In this document: piece after piece, positions 35,965 to 46,996 of the stretch
How the letters are laid out: each line of letters starts with the position of its first letter
Numbering within the stretch: the stretch's first letter is position 1
Source: Sclerotinia nivalis
Lineage: Eukaryota > Ascomycota > Leotiomycetes > Helotiales > Sclerotiniaceae
DNA: 64,000 bases
Assembly: GCA_029531795.1 (NCBI GenBank)
Contig: JAPEIS010000008.1
Span: forward strand, 1,984,001 to 2,048,000
Direction of reading: 5' to 3'
Position numbers and translations under genes: made by a program
Notes under the pieces: model-generated
What the model was told of the DNA's origin: nothing
Seen by the model: only the letters and a program-made list of their open reading frames with translations
Databases searched by the model: none

Positions 35965-37087
35965 ATGTCTTCTCCAGAACCAAGAGCTGTAAAGCGACCA
36001 AGTAAGATTTATTTTATTTTTCTTGTTCTTGTCTCATCCCTCGAGCATTCTTGAAACTTCCCATAGGTAATTTCCTTCTCGCACCATTCAGCGGGTCGCG
36101 CCGCTCTAGGGCGAGAAAAACTTTTCAACCAAACTGTTGAATTTCACATTTATTACTCTTTTAACTCGCACTCATACACACATTTGTATCGTTCATCAAT
36201 AACATCGAAAAATCAATACATTTCTTTCACATCTTTAGAAGCATTCAACATCTCTTCTACCATCCACTAACATTTACTCGCGATGTCAGGAACTCAATCT
36301 GAACCTCCTCCAAGCCTTCCTAAGGTTATTGCAGAACAGCATGTTCCAATTCCTTCTACCGATAAAGATTCACAAAGATTGATTGTCGTTCTTTCCAATG
36401 CCAGTCTCGAAACCTACAAGCAATCTTCCGGCGGTGGAAGACCTGGCGCGCGTGCCGCAGAGGAAAAATATTCTCTTCTCAACAGTGATGAGCACATTGG
36501 TATTATGCGCAAGATGAACCGAGATATCAGTGATGCCCGACCTGATATTACACATCAGGTTCGTAAATAATCAATATATGACCAGTCATTCCAATACTAA
36601 CCTATAGCAGTGTCTTCTCACCCTCCTTGATTCGCCGATCAACAAAGCTGGAAGGCTCCAAATCTACATCCATACAGCCAAGGGAGTTCTCATTGAGGTC
36701 AGCCCAACGGTTCGAATTCCACGTACCTTTAAGCGTTTTGCCGGTCTTATGGTTCAACTCTTACATCGACTTTCTATCCGATCAGTCAACTCCCAAGAAA
36801 AACTTCTCAGGGTCATTGCGAACCCGATCACCGATCACTTGCCTCCAAATTGCCGAAAAGTTACATTGAGTTTCGAATCAGAGTTGGTCCGTGTTCGGGA
36901 TTATGTGGAGACATTGAAGCCGAAGGAGAGCATTTGTGTGTTTGTTGGTGCCATGGCAAAGGGAACAGACAACTTTGCAGATGATCTAGTGGATGAGAAG
37001 ATCTCCATTAGTAATTACAGTCTTTCTGCAAGTGTGGCATGCAGCAAATTCTGCCACGCTGCAGAGGATGCATGGGATATTATTTAG
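35965..37087 (+). CDS. NEP1: Ribosome biogenesis protein NEP1/EMG1 (18S rRNA pseudouridine N1-methyltransferase)
   Basis: Three exons (35965-36001, 36290-36558, 36611-37087) give 260 aa in a single phase-consistent frame. NEP1/EMG1 is a SPOUT-class methyltransferase that methylates a pseudouridine of 18S rRNA in the nucleolus and is needed for 40S assembly. Family blocks are all present: [70 protein letters not shown], and the SAM-site segment [12 protein letters not shown], with [24 protein letters not shown] at the C-terminus. The first 13 residues come from the short exon ([12 protein letters not shown]). The first intron is 288 nt, long for this organism. An alternative ATG at 36283 overlaps the acceptor of that intron and would give a slightly different N-terminus if the intron is retained. 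Confidence 0.93.
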
Positions 37088-40000
37088 ACTACCACGTTGT
37101 CTGTTTATGCTACGAAATTTGCCGACGAACGGGTGAACGGAGCACAAAACCGTAGGGTTATGAATGGTATAAGATGATGGGCATATGGGATTTGGTCGCT
37201 ATGAAAAGGTGAATGCGGAACTATCAAGCAGACTCAACGATAACAACATCGTTCGATATGCTTATGGTCGCCGGGCTTGGGTGTCTGTGTGCTCTGTCTC
37301 TGTTTTTACAACCAAAACATCAGGCGTTCAACATCAGATCCAAGACGCTTTAGTCGTCTTCGTGGACCACTTCAACTTGGTCCACATCTCTTTTGTCTTT
37401 TCTAGTATCTTTTAGCATCCACTCTACAGCTTAGTAGCTACTGCATGTTGGATGACGATAAGTATTTCCCCTTTTCAGCATATACTTTCGGCGTAGCATA
37501 TTGCATCAAGCTTCCTTCCTGGAGTTAGCTACACTGCAAGTAAGCCGAATTGGCATGGGAAATTGGTTCATGCTGCTAGGTGGCAAACACTACCGCGAGT
37601 CATTCGGTGACAGCGGATAGCTTCATGTATAAAAATACTATACAGGTCAATGAAAGCAAAAAATTTCCGAAGTTCCATCAAATCACAATGCTTGAAGTTA
37701 ATCCACTTGTCGTATGCCCCATTCTTCTCACTCCTCTCCTCACCTTGCAAATGGCCAAGAATAGTTTGCGTGATCAAGAATGGGATAACGGTTAACCCGC
37801 CTTGAATTTTAAAATACAACAGAACATTTTCCATGCAGGTTCTAGATGCAGGTCTGCGCAGTTGAGATGAAAATGGAAACCACAGATCTTGAATTGATCT
37901 CCTTATAGTTCATTGGAGTTTTTCCCGTCGCCTCGAGTTGACATGTCAAAAAATTGTAAAAGCAAGTTGAATCTTACCTCGGAATTGAGACACCTCGTTT
38001 AAACAAAATATGGGGATGAAGGATTCGAGTCTGGTTCAATTGTCCTATTTGCTAACAGTTGCTGCTTCGCATGATCTCAAGACCAATCGCTTTATTTGAG
38101 GCGATCTGATGATCCCGGTCTAGAGCGGTCGCATAATATTGTAGGTGTTGGTACGAGATTCCCTTGGACGGGAGATCTCCGTTCGCAACCGGAGACGTGG
38201 CATGCGGAGAAGCAGCCTTTACATTTTGATGGAAGGTAGGAACAGTAGGAACAGTAGGAACCGGTATGTGTACAGGATCGTACATCGGATTGATTTCTCT
38301 TCTTAACTAGGTATTCCGATATGCAGAATTAGAGGCTTTAGAGGTGATGAGTGAAAAATGATGGAGATGGCTTTAAAGTAGGGAATTAGGTAAATTGGGC
38401 ACAATGGGTGGACGAAAAGAAGTTACACCTCAAAGTACATCCAAATCCATCGTTCTTCAAAAATTGATATCAAATCAATTGATTTATATGTTGAGTTGTA
38501 GGTTGGGTCACATATTCTAGAAGCTTCTAATTCACTGACAGTTCAGTATTCTATTCTATTTTGATTGATCTTGACATCATTTTGTGGTATCAAAATACGG
38601 GTGTTTTTTCAATCGTTTTCGGACTGGACGTGTTTGTTGTGCGGTTTTAGCCGTCTGCAGTACCTATAGAGTATGGTTGGGCTCCGCCAGGCCAGGCCAG
38701 GCACCAAGAAGTTGGCCACGATTATCTATAAATGTTTCAATGCATTAAATTCTGACCAAAGGATATTGGAGAAAATGAATTTGAGCGAGGGGAGTGGGTG
38801 AAAAGCGCTGACTCTGTTGAGTTCGCATAAGCCAAATAAAATTCTTGTTCGCTACGCTGGCCCCAGAAAGTTGTGGGGTTTATGCTTAGCGTATGCATGG
38901 GTTGATTTGTGTTGATGAATTGATTCGAGGAATGAGTATGAGGCGACAACAACTGTCAGACTAAAATGGTCTCCATTCACACGCAGGATGCATACTAGGT
39001 ATATTACTCAACTTCACATATACACCAGCGCCAGTTATGTTATTCTGTGATGCGATGCATAAACCTATTGCTTCTACAATTCTTCTTTTCCTTCCTCTCA
39101 AAGTTTATTTATCAATTCAAAGTTAAAGTCAGTCACCGAGTATAATATACCTTTCAGAATGTTCTAAGATCTACTTGTGAATAACCTTTGTTTCTCTTTT
39201 TAAGAGTATTCGATATTTTTCAACATCGAACAAAATTCGGAACACAGTACGATATTTTTGTTTTATTTCATTGAATAAATTATACATACATACATATATT
39301 TGAAACTCTTTGAAACTCTTTAGAAAATCCAATTCATAATTCAAGAAAGACTTGTTGGGACCCATTTTTTCATCTCTTAATCAGGTCCTATCGCGGTAGA
39401 TTTTCGTTGTACCTACAGACATATTACCTGTCTAGTGTACCTGCTTCTTTACCGCATTTTCCCAGCCTCCGCAACTCACTCCACGCCAACGCTGCCATTT
39501 TTACGAATCTTGCATCACCACGCACCCATTTACATCTTATTTTCAAACCAACATTTTGTTTACTTATTTTTTGTCTCACTCTCTAACTTCCGGAGGTGTT
39601 TTGGTATATTCCGGCGTGGAGCTTTTCTGCATCATAAATTTTTAATACGACTTAATTCATAACGATTTCACGTTAATCCACTCGATCTTACGATAAAGAA
39701 CAATTACCAAGTGTGATCGTTAGAATCATTGCTTGAGTGTTTCATGTTTTGAGCTTGCTGGATAAAATAAAAAGTTGGATGCACATGAGTTTTTACTCAT
39801 CTGACCTCTGACCGCCTTTATATCCACAGCTACATAGTTAGCAGATCAAGCGGAGCAAGTAGGGAACAAGCAAGACTCACATTTTGTTTAGAACTTATCA
39901 AGGTCGTTATTTCATCATTCATCGGATGTTCTTTTTTTTCCTTGATATTTTTTGAGAAATATTTGAAATACGTACATTATATTCACCGTTTCCCGTTCAT

Positions 40001-40211
40001 ACGATTCAATATTCACGCCACGTCCATTCGATTCGAGTCATTCATCCTACCTTCAATTTAACATTTACAAACATATATACATATCATTTCAACATTCGGT
40101 AAATACGAGAAAATACGTTATATAAAATTTCAAGTCCGCAAAACATTTTCAACGACAGCATAAAAGTACGAAATATAACACCAAAACATACAATACACGC
40201 CCTAACCGAAA
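37088..40211. other. Intergenic region, one weak small ORF
   Basis: No recognised gene. The minus-strand frame 38052-38285 is listed separately. The last several hundred bases before 40212 are AT-rich with T-runs and probably form a long promoter and 5' UTR for the next gene. Confidence 0.5.
38052..38285 (-). CDS. Possible small protein, 77 aa
   Basis: A single frame starting MYDPVHIPVPTVPTVPTFHQ. A 9-bp tandem repeat near 38237-38263 gives the repeated Val-Pro-Thr. The rest (GDLPSKGISYQHLQYYATALDRDHQ) has ordinary amino-acid composition. No domain is recognised and no intron is needed. It may equally be chance. Confidence 0.3.
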   Translation of the reverse strand: MYDPVHIPVPTVPTVPTFHQNVKAASPHATSPVANGDLPSKGISYQHLQYYATALDRDHQIASNKAIGLEIMRSSNC

Positions 40212-41714
40212 ATGAATTTCCGCGGTCGAGAATCTTCCCGTCCTCCAACAATAGTCACAGCTGCCACGGAAAAAGAAGCTCGTCGTGTTCTCGAATGGCA
40301 AGAAGAAGTTGCTCGAAGCACAGCTGGTAGTTCGACTGCGCCTACTTCCGATGAAGCATATCGTGCTGTGGCTCCAAGTCACGTTTCCCGAGCACCTGCC
40401 AGAACCCAAATTTCACATACACCTCAGCCCCAACCCCCAGAGCACCCACCTTTTCGAAGAGCGGAAACGTTTCCTAGAGGTATGAGGAGGGATACTTATG
40501 GTGGACATGGACACCCCGGTACCCAAGTTAGTGTGAGGAGGGACAGGAATCGAGATGATGAACAAACGGTTTACGTAGACGAAGTGGAACAACAAGATCA
40601 AGAAAAAGAAAAGGAGAAAAATGGTGGAATCTTTGGTATGACAAATAAAGCTCTCGTCGGTACTTTTCTCGGCGCGGCTGCTGGCGCTGCTTTCGCATAT
40701 GCAATGGTCAAGAGCGAAGACCCTGAATACGAACTCGAATCAGAACACAAGAATATGCCGGGTCTCCGCAGAAGTTACACAACCGGTCATGCAGAAACAA
40801 TCGCGAGTAGTAGTCGAGGCGGATCTTCAGGAGAACGCAGATACCGGGTCATTGAAGCGCCCATGCCACCACCAGCCTCCAATTACTCGCGCATTCAACG
40901 CGACCGCGAACGCGAAAGAGAAGGTGTGCTAAGTCCCATCGAAGAACGCAGTTACTACAGTTCTGTAGCCCATTTAAACACAGGCACGAAAATTCGCACA
41001 AGAAGTACGGTTGAGCAAGGAGAGGGTTCAAATGCTGGAACGGCTAGACCTCCTACTGCTATTAATGTTCGTGATAAACCACAAAGTATCGCACCAAGCA
41101 GAGTCAGCGAAAAAACAAGTACAGTCAAAGCAGCAAGTCGTGCACCAACCATGGTTTCTCGAGCCCCTACTCAAGCAAAAACTCAAGTCAGCATACGGGA
41201 ATCAGAATATGAGTATGGATCGGCTCCAGCCCAGGTCTCTGCTGCTCCTAATAGAAGAAGCGGAAGTGCCGATGATACGAAAACTAAAATCTCTCACACG
41301 CATACTACGATTAAATTCTCGCCGTCAAAAGTAGGATCTCGAGCTCCTCCTCACGCAAGTGAACGCGAACGCATTCCTCGCTCAGAAGCCACGTGGGAAC
41401 GAGACGACGTGTCGGTTTCGGCCGTTAGCGAGCGGACTCGCGCGAGAGAGGTACCGCTTCCGGTGTCAACGGTGGTGAGCGCGCGATATGGTGGTGGATA
41501 TAGGGAACAGGAAGGCGGCTATACGCATGTGGGGGATGCGGATAGGGATCGCAAGAGTTGTATTGAGAGGGGCGTGGATGAGGATGGGAAGAGCTATTTT
41601 AATCCCCGGGGCGCGATGAGTGTGGCGCCTTCGGATAGTGTTAGTAGTGTGGGGAGTAAGAGGGAGAGGATTGAGAGGTTGAGGGGGAGGTTGGAGAGGG
41701 ATTTGAGGGTTTGA
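40212..41714 (+). CDS. Disordered Arg/Ser-rich protein with one Gly/Ala hydrophobic segment
   Basis: An intronless frame of 500 aa with a good start context (CGAAAATGAA). The N-terminal 145 residues are polar and rich in Arg, Glu, Gln and Pro, with an acidic-basic stretch (DQEKEKEKNGG). Residues about 147-166 (ALVGTFLGAAAGAAFAYAMV) form the only hydrophobic segment, with GxxxG/AxxxA spacing as in glycine-zipper membrane segments. The remaining 330 residues are charged and low complexity, ending in a short helical, coiled-coil-prone tail (SKRERIERLRGRLERDL). Function unknown; a membrane-tethered or regulatory protein is possible. The sequence is not RIP-affected. Confidence 0.75.
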   Translation: MNFRGRESSRPPTIVTAATEKEARRVLEWQEEVARSTAGSSTAPTSDEAYRAVAPSHVSRAPARTQISHTPQPQPPEHPPFRRAETFPRGMRRDTYGGHGHPGTQVSVRRDRNRDDEQTVYVDEVEQQDQEKEKEKNGGIFGMTNKALVGTFLGAAAGAAFAYAMVKSEDPEYELESEHKNMPGLRRSYTTGHAETIASSSRGGSSGERRYRVIEAPMPPPASNYSRIQRDREREREGVLSPIEERSYYSSVAHLNTGTKIRTRSTVEQGEGSNAGTARPPTAINVRDKPQSIAPSRVSEKTSTVKAASRAPTMVSRAPTQAKTQVSIRESEYEYGSAPAQVSAAPNRRSGSADDTKTKISHTHTTIKFSPSKVGSRAPPHASERERIPRSEATWERDDVSVSAVSERTRAREVPLPVSTVVSARYGGGYREQEGGYTHVGDADRDRKSCIERGVDEDGKSYFNPRGAMSVAPSDSVSSVGSKRERIERLRGRLERDLRV

Positions 41715-42436
41715 GGGGTGCGAGGATGAAAGGATGTTTATATGATGATGACGATGATGATGGGTGCACGCATGCATATGACACGATGACATCATCGGAA
41801 TAACGATAAATGATGGCCGAAGGATGAAAGATGAAGAAACATCGGGACCAGCTATTTCATTACCTTTACTATTTTGATTTACTTTTTTTGCATCGCCTCC
41901 GCATTGTTTCTGCATCGTTTCGGCATTACTTTTGCATGGAAAAAATTCTTTCAGTCAGGTCTTATACGTTGGTTTTTGATTGATTAATCGATTGATTGAT
42001 TGAAAGATGGCGAGGGGGGTTTAATGGATGGGGTTATGTTTTATTTTGTTTTGTTTTGTTATTTTTAATGGTTGTTTTATTTTATGCATATATGAAATGA
42101 ATGAGAATTGAAATGGAAATGATAATGATAATGATGTCATTGTTAAAATGTTGTTGTGAATGTTGAAATGAAATGAAAACGAATGTTCAAATGAATGTTA
42201 TGGTGTCGTGCGTCATGTTGAAGAATATGAACCTGGAGATTTCTTCCTAACCTGAACCTGATCAACATTCCAATCCCGATCCATCCCATCCTATTCGATT
42301 CTTAAATTTATCCTCTTTTCTCATACACACTTTCACTCATATATTCACAAGGTTCACGATGATTAATTCTGAAATATGATAGCATTTTCAATTTAGCTAT
42401 CAAAAATGGTATAATACATGAGGCTTTAGCCTAAAT

Positions 42437-42600
42437 GCCTATTGGCAATGATAAAAGCATCTCTGGATGAACGCCTATTGGCAAATATAAATGTCTTTAG
42501 ACGAAAGCCTTTTGGCAAATTGAAAATATAAATGTCTCTAGACAAAACCCTACTGGCAAATTGACAATATAAACGTCTCTAGACGAAAACCTAGGGCAAG
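42437..42600. repeat. Degenerate tandem repeat, units of 34-42 bp
   Basis: Four to five units of the form GCCTATTGGCAAATATAAA followed by TGTCTTTAGACGAAA-like sequence. Start points are about 42437, 42473, 42507 and 42548. The repeat lies at the 3' end of the broken minus-strand gene and partly inside its open frame. Confidence 0.8.
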
Positions 42601-44230
42601 ATATAACAAGAATGCTTAAAAGCAGAACAAATGTGACTCTAGTCATTTCCCTATTGGGCTTTATCTTCTCCATCTCTCTTCCCACCCCAGCAGCATTGAG
42701 CCCCCACGCTCGTCTTTTTGCCTTATCATCCTCAGTGATGATACCCACGTTGGTGATAGGTCGAACCCGTGGCTTGGGCTTTCTGTAATCGGTGGGCTGA
42801 TCGCCTGGGTCGAGTGATTTCTTGATATTGTGGGCCAGAAGGAGTAGTACCACGTGTAGGAGCAGTAGCACGAGTGGAAGTCTTGCTAGACAAATTGGAA
42901 GCACCTCCACGTCAAGTGGATGTGGAAGTACTTCCACCTCTACCACCCTGACCTCCATAACCAGATTCTCGAGGGTCTGGTTTATTGAGATGGGGAAATT
43001 TCTTCTTGGCGAGATTGAAGAAAAATCCAGGTATGGCATTTGCCGCCAATAGGTCCTCTAGGCGAGATTCTTCGGGTATATTTTGCCATTCTGCCCATGC
43101 AACGATGAGATTTTGGCAAGCTTCTCCTACTCTCTGGTGTGGGATAGCCCACCAACTGAGAAAGTTATAGACCTTGAGCCACTTTGGAAATGTGTTTGGT
43201 CCGTTGAATCGGCGAGATTTCGCCATTCGACCCAAATGACGGCATGAGACATAAAATCATGGCTTCTGATTCTAAACTCCTCCCATCCAGGCTTGGTTTG
43301 GAGTTGGACGAGGGACCATTGGGTGTAATCGGAACCGCCCTTCATAGCACGACCGGCATTTGTGGCGTATGTAATCATTGAAAAGCGAGGATAACCAGAA
43401 GGTTGCCACCCGAACTGAGGTTGGCCCCGGAATCTTTGCCAACCACAAATTCTTCCTCAATGGCGGATCGAATTGTGATAGCAACTTGAGTCCATTCGAG
43501 TGGTTTATCGTAGATGTCAATGACCATGCCATTTGGCAGAACGTAGGTCTTAGGAGTAATGGTTTGAGTGACAATGACAGGAGAAACCACTGCAGGATCC
43601 ACAGGAACATTATTATCGGCTGTCGCATTTGCAGAAATTTTGGTTTGTCGACCCAAGTTGAATTTTGAAGGTCCTGTGTTGGCTTCAATATCTTGTGATG
43701 GCCGGCGCACTGGTAATGCCACATTTGAAGCTTGAGATGATACTTCTTTGGCTTGTGGAGCATTTGCTCGAGAAGGAGGTTCGATTGGCGCAGTGTCAGC
43801 TTTTGATGTAGTTGCTGTCGCTGCTGCGCAGGCAGCAAAGTGCTCAGCACGGAGCTCTTGGGTTGGACCAAATCCAGAGTATAAAAATCTGGGATGCTCC
43901 TTGGCAAATTTGTTCTCCTTTGTATTCTTAACGACTATATTCAATACACTAGTATATATGAAATAGTATCAATCAAAAGTAGAATCACTTACAACAGTAT
44001 CGCCAAACATTTCGCTCAAGGATGAACTCAAATACATTTTGGGCCATATTAGGATTTTGGCGTGAAATAACTCGATGGATGAGGTTAATAACATCATTTA
44101 GATCATCGCTGGTCATGGCTCCGTGAATTGGGGACAAGCCCTGGGTGACCAAAAGATCATGAAGTTCCTTAAACCTGGGGGAAGATTCCCAGGTTGGGAT
44201 ATTTGCCATGATGGCGGAGTTTGTTGCCAT
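42497..44230 (-). pseudogene. Frameshifted gene of unknown function
   Basis: Start at 44230 (MATNSAIMANIPTWE). A normal intron (43935-43992) joins exon 1 in phase to a second exon beginning FVKNTKENKFAKEHPRFLYSG. The coding sense then continues in three successive different frames: a shift near 43430 (before WQPSGYPRFSMITYATNAGR), another near 43220-43235 (before RFNGPNTFPKWLKVYNFLSWW), and a third near 42905 after a Gly/Ser/Thr tract. It ends about 42497, with DQPTDYRKPKPRVRPITNVG in the last frame. No introns of normal size explain the shifts. Either single-base indels have killed the gene or the sequence has errors. The base composition is normal, so RIP is not the cause. No family recognised. 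Confidence 0.55.
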
Positions 44231-45063
44231 TTGGCAGGAGATGGTGCTGTAACAGCGAACAATTGGATGATTGATTGTTGGCAGAATGAGATCTGATGTC
44301 GCTGTCGTTGTGGTGATAGTTTGGCAGTTGATGTGTTGTGATTGAAATTAAGAACGTCGTTGACTTTTGAAATCTCTAGCGTGTGCGAAAGTTTGTTGAT
44401 CTAACTCCATCCGGAACACTCTTGTAATTGTTGAATTTGGAAAGTGATACCGTCAACATTATCGATTGTAGTGATCTATAAGGAAGGCCCAGAAAAACCC
44501 CTATTCTAGCGCAGTAGTACCTTCTCTGTTAGGTTCTGCAGGGAATCATGACTTTCTCCGTGACAATATATATACAATTTCTTGAACCATATAGAATAAA
44601 ATACTAAATCATAAGAATCATGGGTTAACAAGACTCTCAACTCCAAGCTCCACACATTACAACACCCTCAAGATGGCTGGGTGTAATTGTTTCAAACATT
44701 TACAAGAATTCAAAGCAAAGTAAATTTCACGAAATGTGGAAGACTCATGATCATGATTTTCCTATTCCAGATCTAGCTCCTTAAACATTCCTCCCATAGA
44801 CTACCCTGAGCACTGAAGCTGTACATGTCTGTCTGATGTAAGCAGATTTTTATCTCTATCTCTCTGACTGTCGCTATTATGCCATCATATAATTGACCAC
44901 ACCCCCGATAAAGTGAAGAACCTAACTCAGATCTCAACAACCTGGATGACAAGGACGGCGAACTTGTCGTCGACACCTATTTGGCAGGTTAACAGCGAGT
45001 AGAAAGATTCGGTTGCGGAAATCATTTTAGGTCCAGTCCAGACTTGAGACAAAGCCAGAGAAC
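44231..45063. other. Intergenic spacer
   Basis: Promoter side of the broken gene and 3' side of the next. A TGTCACGGAG string occurs on the minus strand at about 44560 but no LTR partner end or target duplication was found. No coding signal. Confidence 0.45.
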
Positions 45064-45765
45064 TCAAAGATTATAATTGACACCGATCTCCCGACTCGGA
45101 TAGTCAAAAGCCGTCTCAATAAAGTGGTAAATCATGGTCCAGTCTCTGAACTGTATCCGTTGGCGATGTTGCTTTTGCTGTTCTGTCAAACTAGTAATCC
45201 TGTCAAGATCAACCTCAAGAAATTCGATGGGTCGTTGTGGAGTAGATGGATGCTGGCGACGACCATTTGATAATCTGGGCGTTACACGGCGCGATGATCT
45301 GTGTTTTTGAACACGGAATTCTTCAATATCTCTCCCGCGGTTGACCATTGAGGCGAGTTCACGGCTAGAATCTCCAGACTCCCTGATCACACTCGGTATG
45401 GCGGCTCTTTGGACATCTCGGTTCTTGACAACCTGATCTTTGACAACCCTTGTACGCTCTACTTGTCCCTCGCTTCTGGTTGTGTACTTGCGAATTTTGT
45501 CTTGCCTCCAACTATTCAAGAGAAAGAGATCACTTGGATCGTTCCAGTCAAAAGGTTCACCAGCACCAAAACCCCGATTGTAATATATCTCTCGATATAA
45601 GTCAGGCTCCCTCAAATGCACCAATCCGATGCGCATTTTATTAGGTTGTGGATTTCCAATTAGTGCTTCAGTAATGTCTTGCTTCTGCTTGAGTGTCCAG
45701 TCATGTTGTTTCCCCCGTTTTCCACCATGTTTAGTTCGAAGAGCGGATGAAATTGGTGGATCCAT
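45064..45765 (-). CDS. Hypothetical basic protein, 233 aa
   Basis: A single open frame from MDPPISSALRTKHGG to FDYPSREIGVNYNL. The protein is rich in Arg, Gln, Glu and Asp, without a signal peptide or membrane segment. The N-terminal third has KHDW-type charged sequence and GFGAGEPFDWNDPSDLF; the middle is Arg-rich and probably disordered. No domain recognised. It lies between a frameshifted gene and an AT-rich block, in a gene-poor stretch shared with other orphan genes. Frame integrity over 234 codons supports a real gene; function is unknown. Confidence 0.55.
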   Translation of the reverse strand: MDPPISSALRTKHGGKRGKQHDWTLKQKQDITEALIGNPQPNKMRIGLVHLREPDLYREIYYNRGFGAGEPFDWNDPSDLFLLNSWRQDKIRKYTTRSEGQVERTRVVKDQVVKNRDVQRAAIPSVIRESGDSSRELASMVNRGRDIEEFRVQKHRSSRRVTPRLSNGRRQHPSTPQRPIEFLEVDLDRITSLTEQQKQHRQRIQFRDWTMIYHFIETAFDYPSREIGVNYNL

Positions 45766-46996
45766 CTCCTGGGTGATTTCGGAAAATGAGAGGTTATTTT
45801 AAGATTTTGATACTTTGGGAATCAATTTTTCGAGAATTCAGGGATGGCTTTTAACTATTTAGAAGTTTATTGTTAGTCTGAAAATTAAGAGAGAAGCAAC
45901 GAAGGCACATAAGTATACAAAGGCAGATTTACCTTGGTTGTAGATTGTGATGGATCGAAGTTGGCACGGAACTTGAAAGACTTTGATGTTGTAAATGATA
46001 AAAAGAAAATGAGTTGAAGAAGATCTTTATTGGTAGTGAGGCTGTGCAAATTACAATTGAATACGAAATTGAGCTTGTAAATCAAGTTGAAAAGAAGGTA
46101 TGGTTAGACTCATATTAGACGAGTAACCCTGAATGAATGTTAAGATTGTGGATTTCAAATATCTGGTCAACGTACGATCAGACTAGAGCTAGTGAATATA
46201 TATATAATAGATAGTTTTAGTTAACAAGACAAATCTTTAATAGTAATTACTTCTATTTTTAGAACTTTGTGATAAGAAAACTGAGATCAGTCTTATTATT
46301 TTAAATTTCGAAAGTGATAGACTTTACTAGAGCATTATATTCTGTTTATATAATGATCTCTTGAATATAAGAAACTTCTAAATAATAAATCTATTTTCAA
46401 GAACAGACCATCAATAGAAACTTTAGTCACAAATAATGAAAAGACTACTATTGAGACAAAACGCCGGCCTTTACTTATATTATCAAATTGAGTAGTAATA
46501 TTCTTCAAGACACAATTGGAAATCTGAGTCTTAGATATTATTAGTAAACAATTTATTCTAGTTGTCTAATCAGAGTATGAATAATGGAGTAAATTAGTCC
46601 AGCTAGGAGTCTTAGTTATTTCCCTTCAGAAAAACCAGAAAACCGCGAAAAACTAGCTAATATGAAAGAACTTATTGGATAATCATCAAGATAGCATTTT
46701 CCAATGAAGAGATATATTGATTCTTCATTTGTTCTACTACTCTATCTCTTCAATATATATTATTCTCATTAGCTATTTATATTAGAGCCAATGAAATCAA
46801 TCTTTTAGCTTATTAATTATAGTATTTACTTCAATATATAGATATATAACGTTTTATATTCATGATGAAGCAGCTATAGCCTATATCAAAGGCCATATTG
46901 GGCTATTAAGATGGATTTATTATTACTACATTATGCTAAAGCTCGTATTTCCTATGCTAATTCTTTGTACATTCTCAATAACTAATAGAAATGCCC
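45766..46996. other. AT-rich block without genes
   Basis: From about 46150 to 46990 the sequence is strongly AT-rich with no frame longer than chance. This could be old RIP-mutated repeat DNA, but no reverse transcriptase, transposase or terminal repeats could be recognised. Confidence 0.5.

Noticed and set aside
40285..41334. Several shorter frames within the 500-aa gene
   Set aside because: Alternate-frame shadows of a single uninterrupted reading frame.
43424..43455. A 32-nt GT...AG stretch that would restore the frame of the broken gene
   Set aside because: Too short for a fungal spliceosomal intron and without a branch site; treated as a frameshift.
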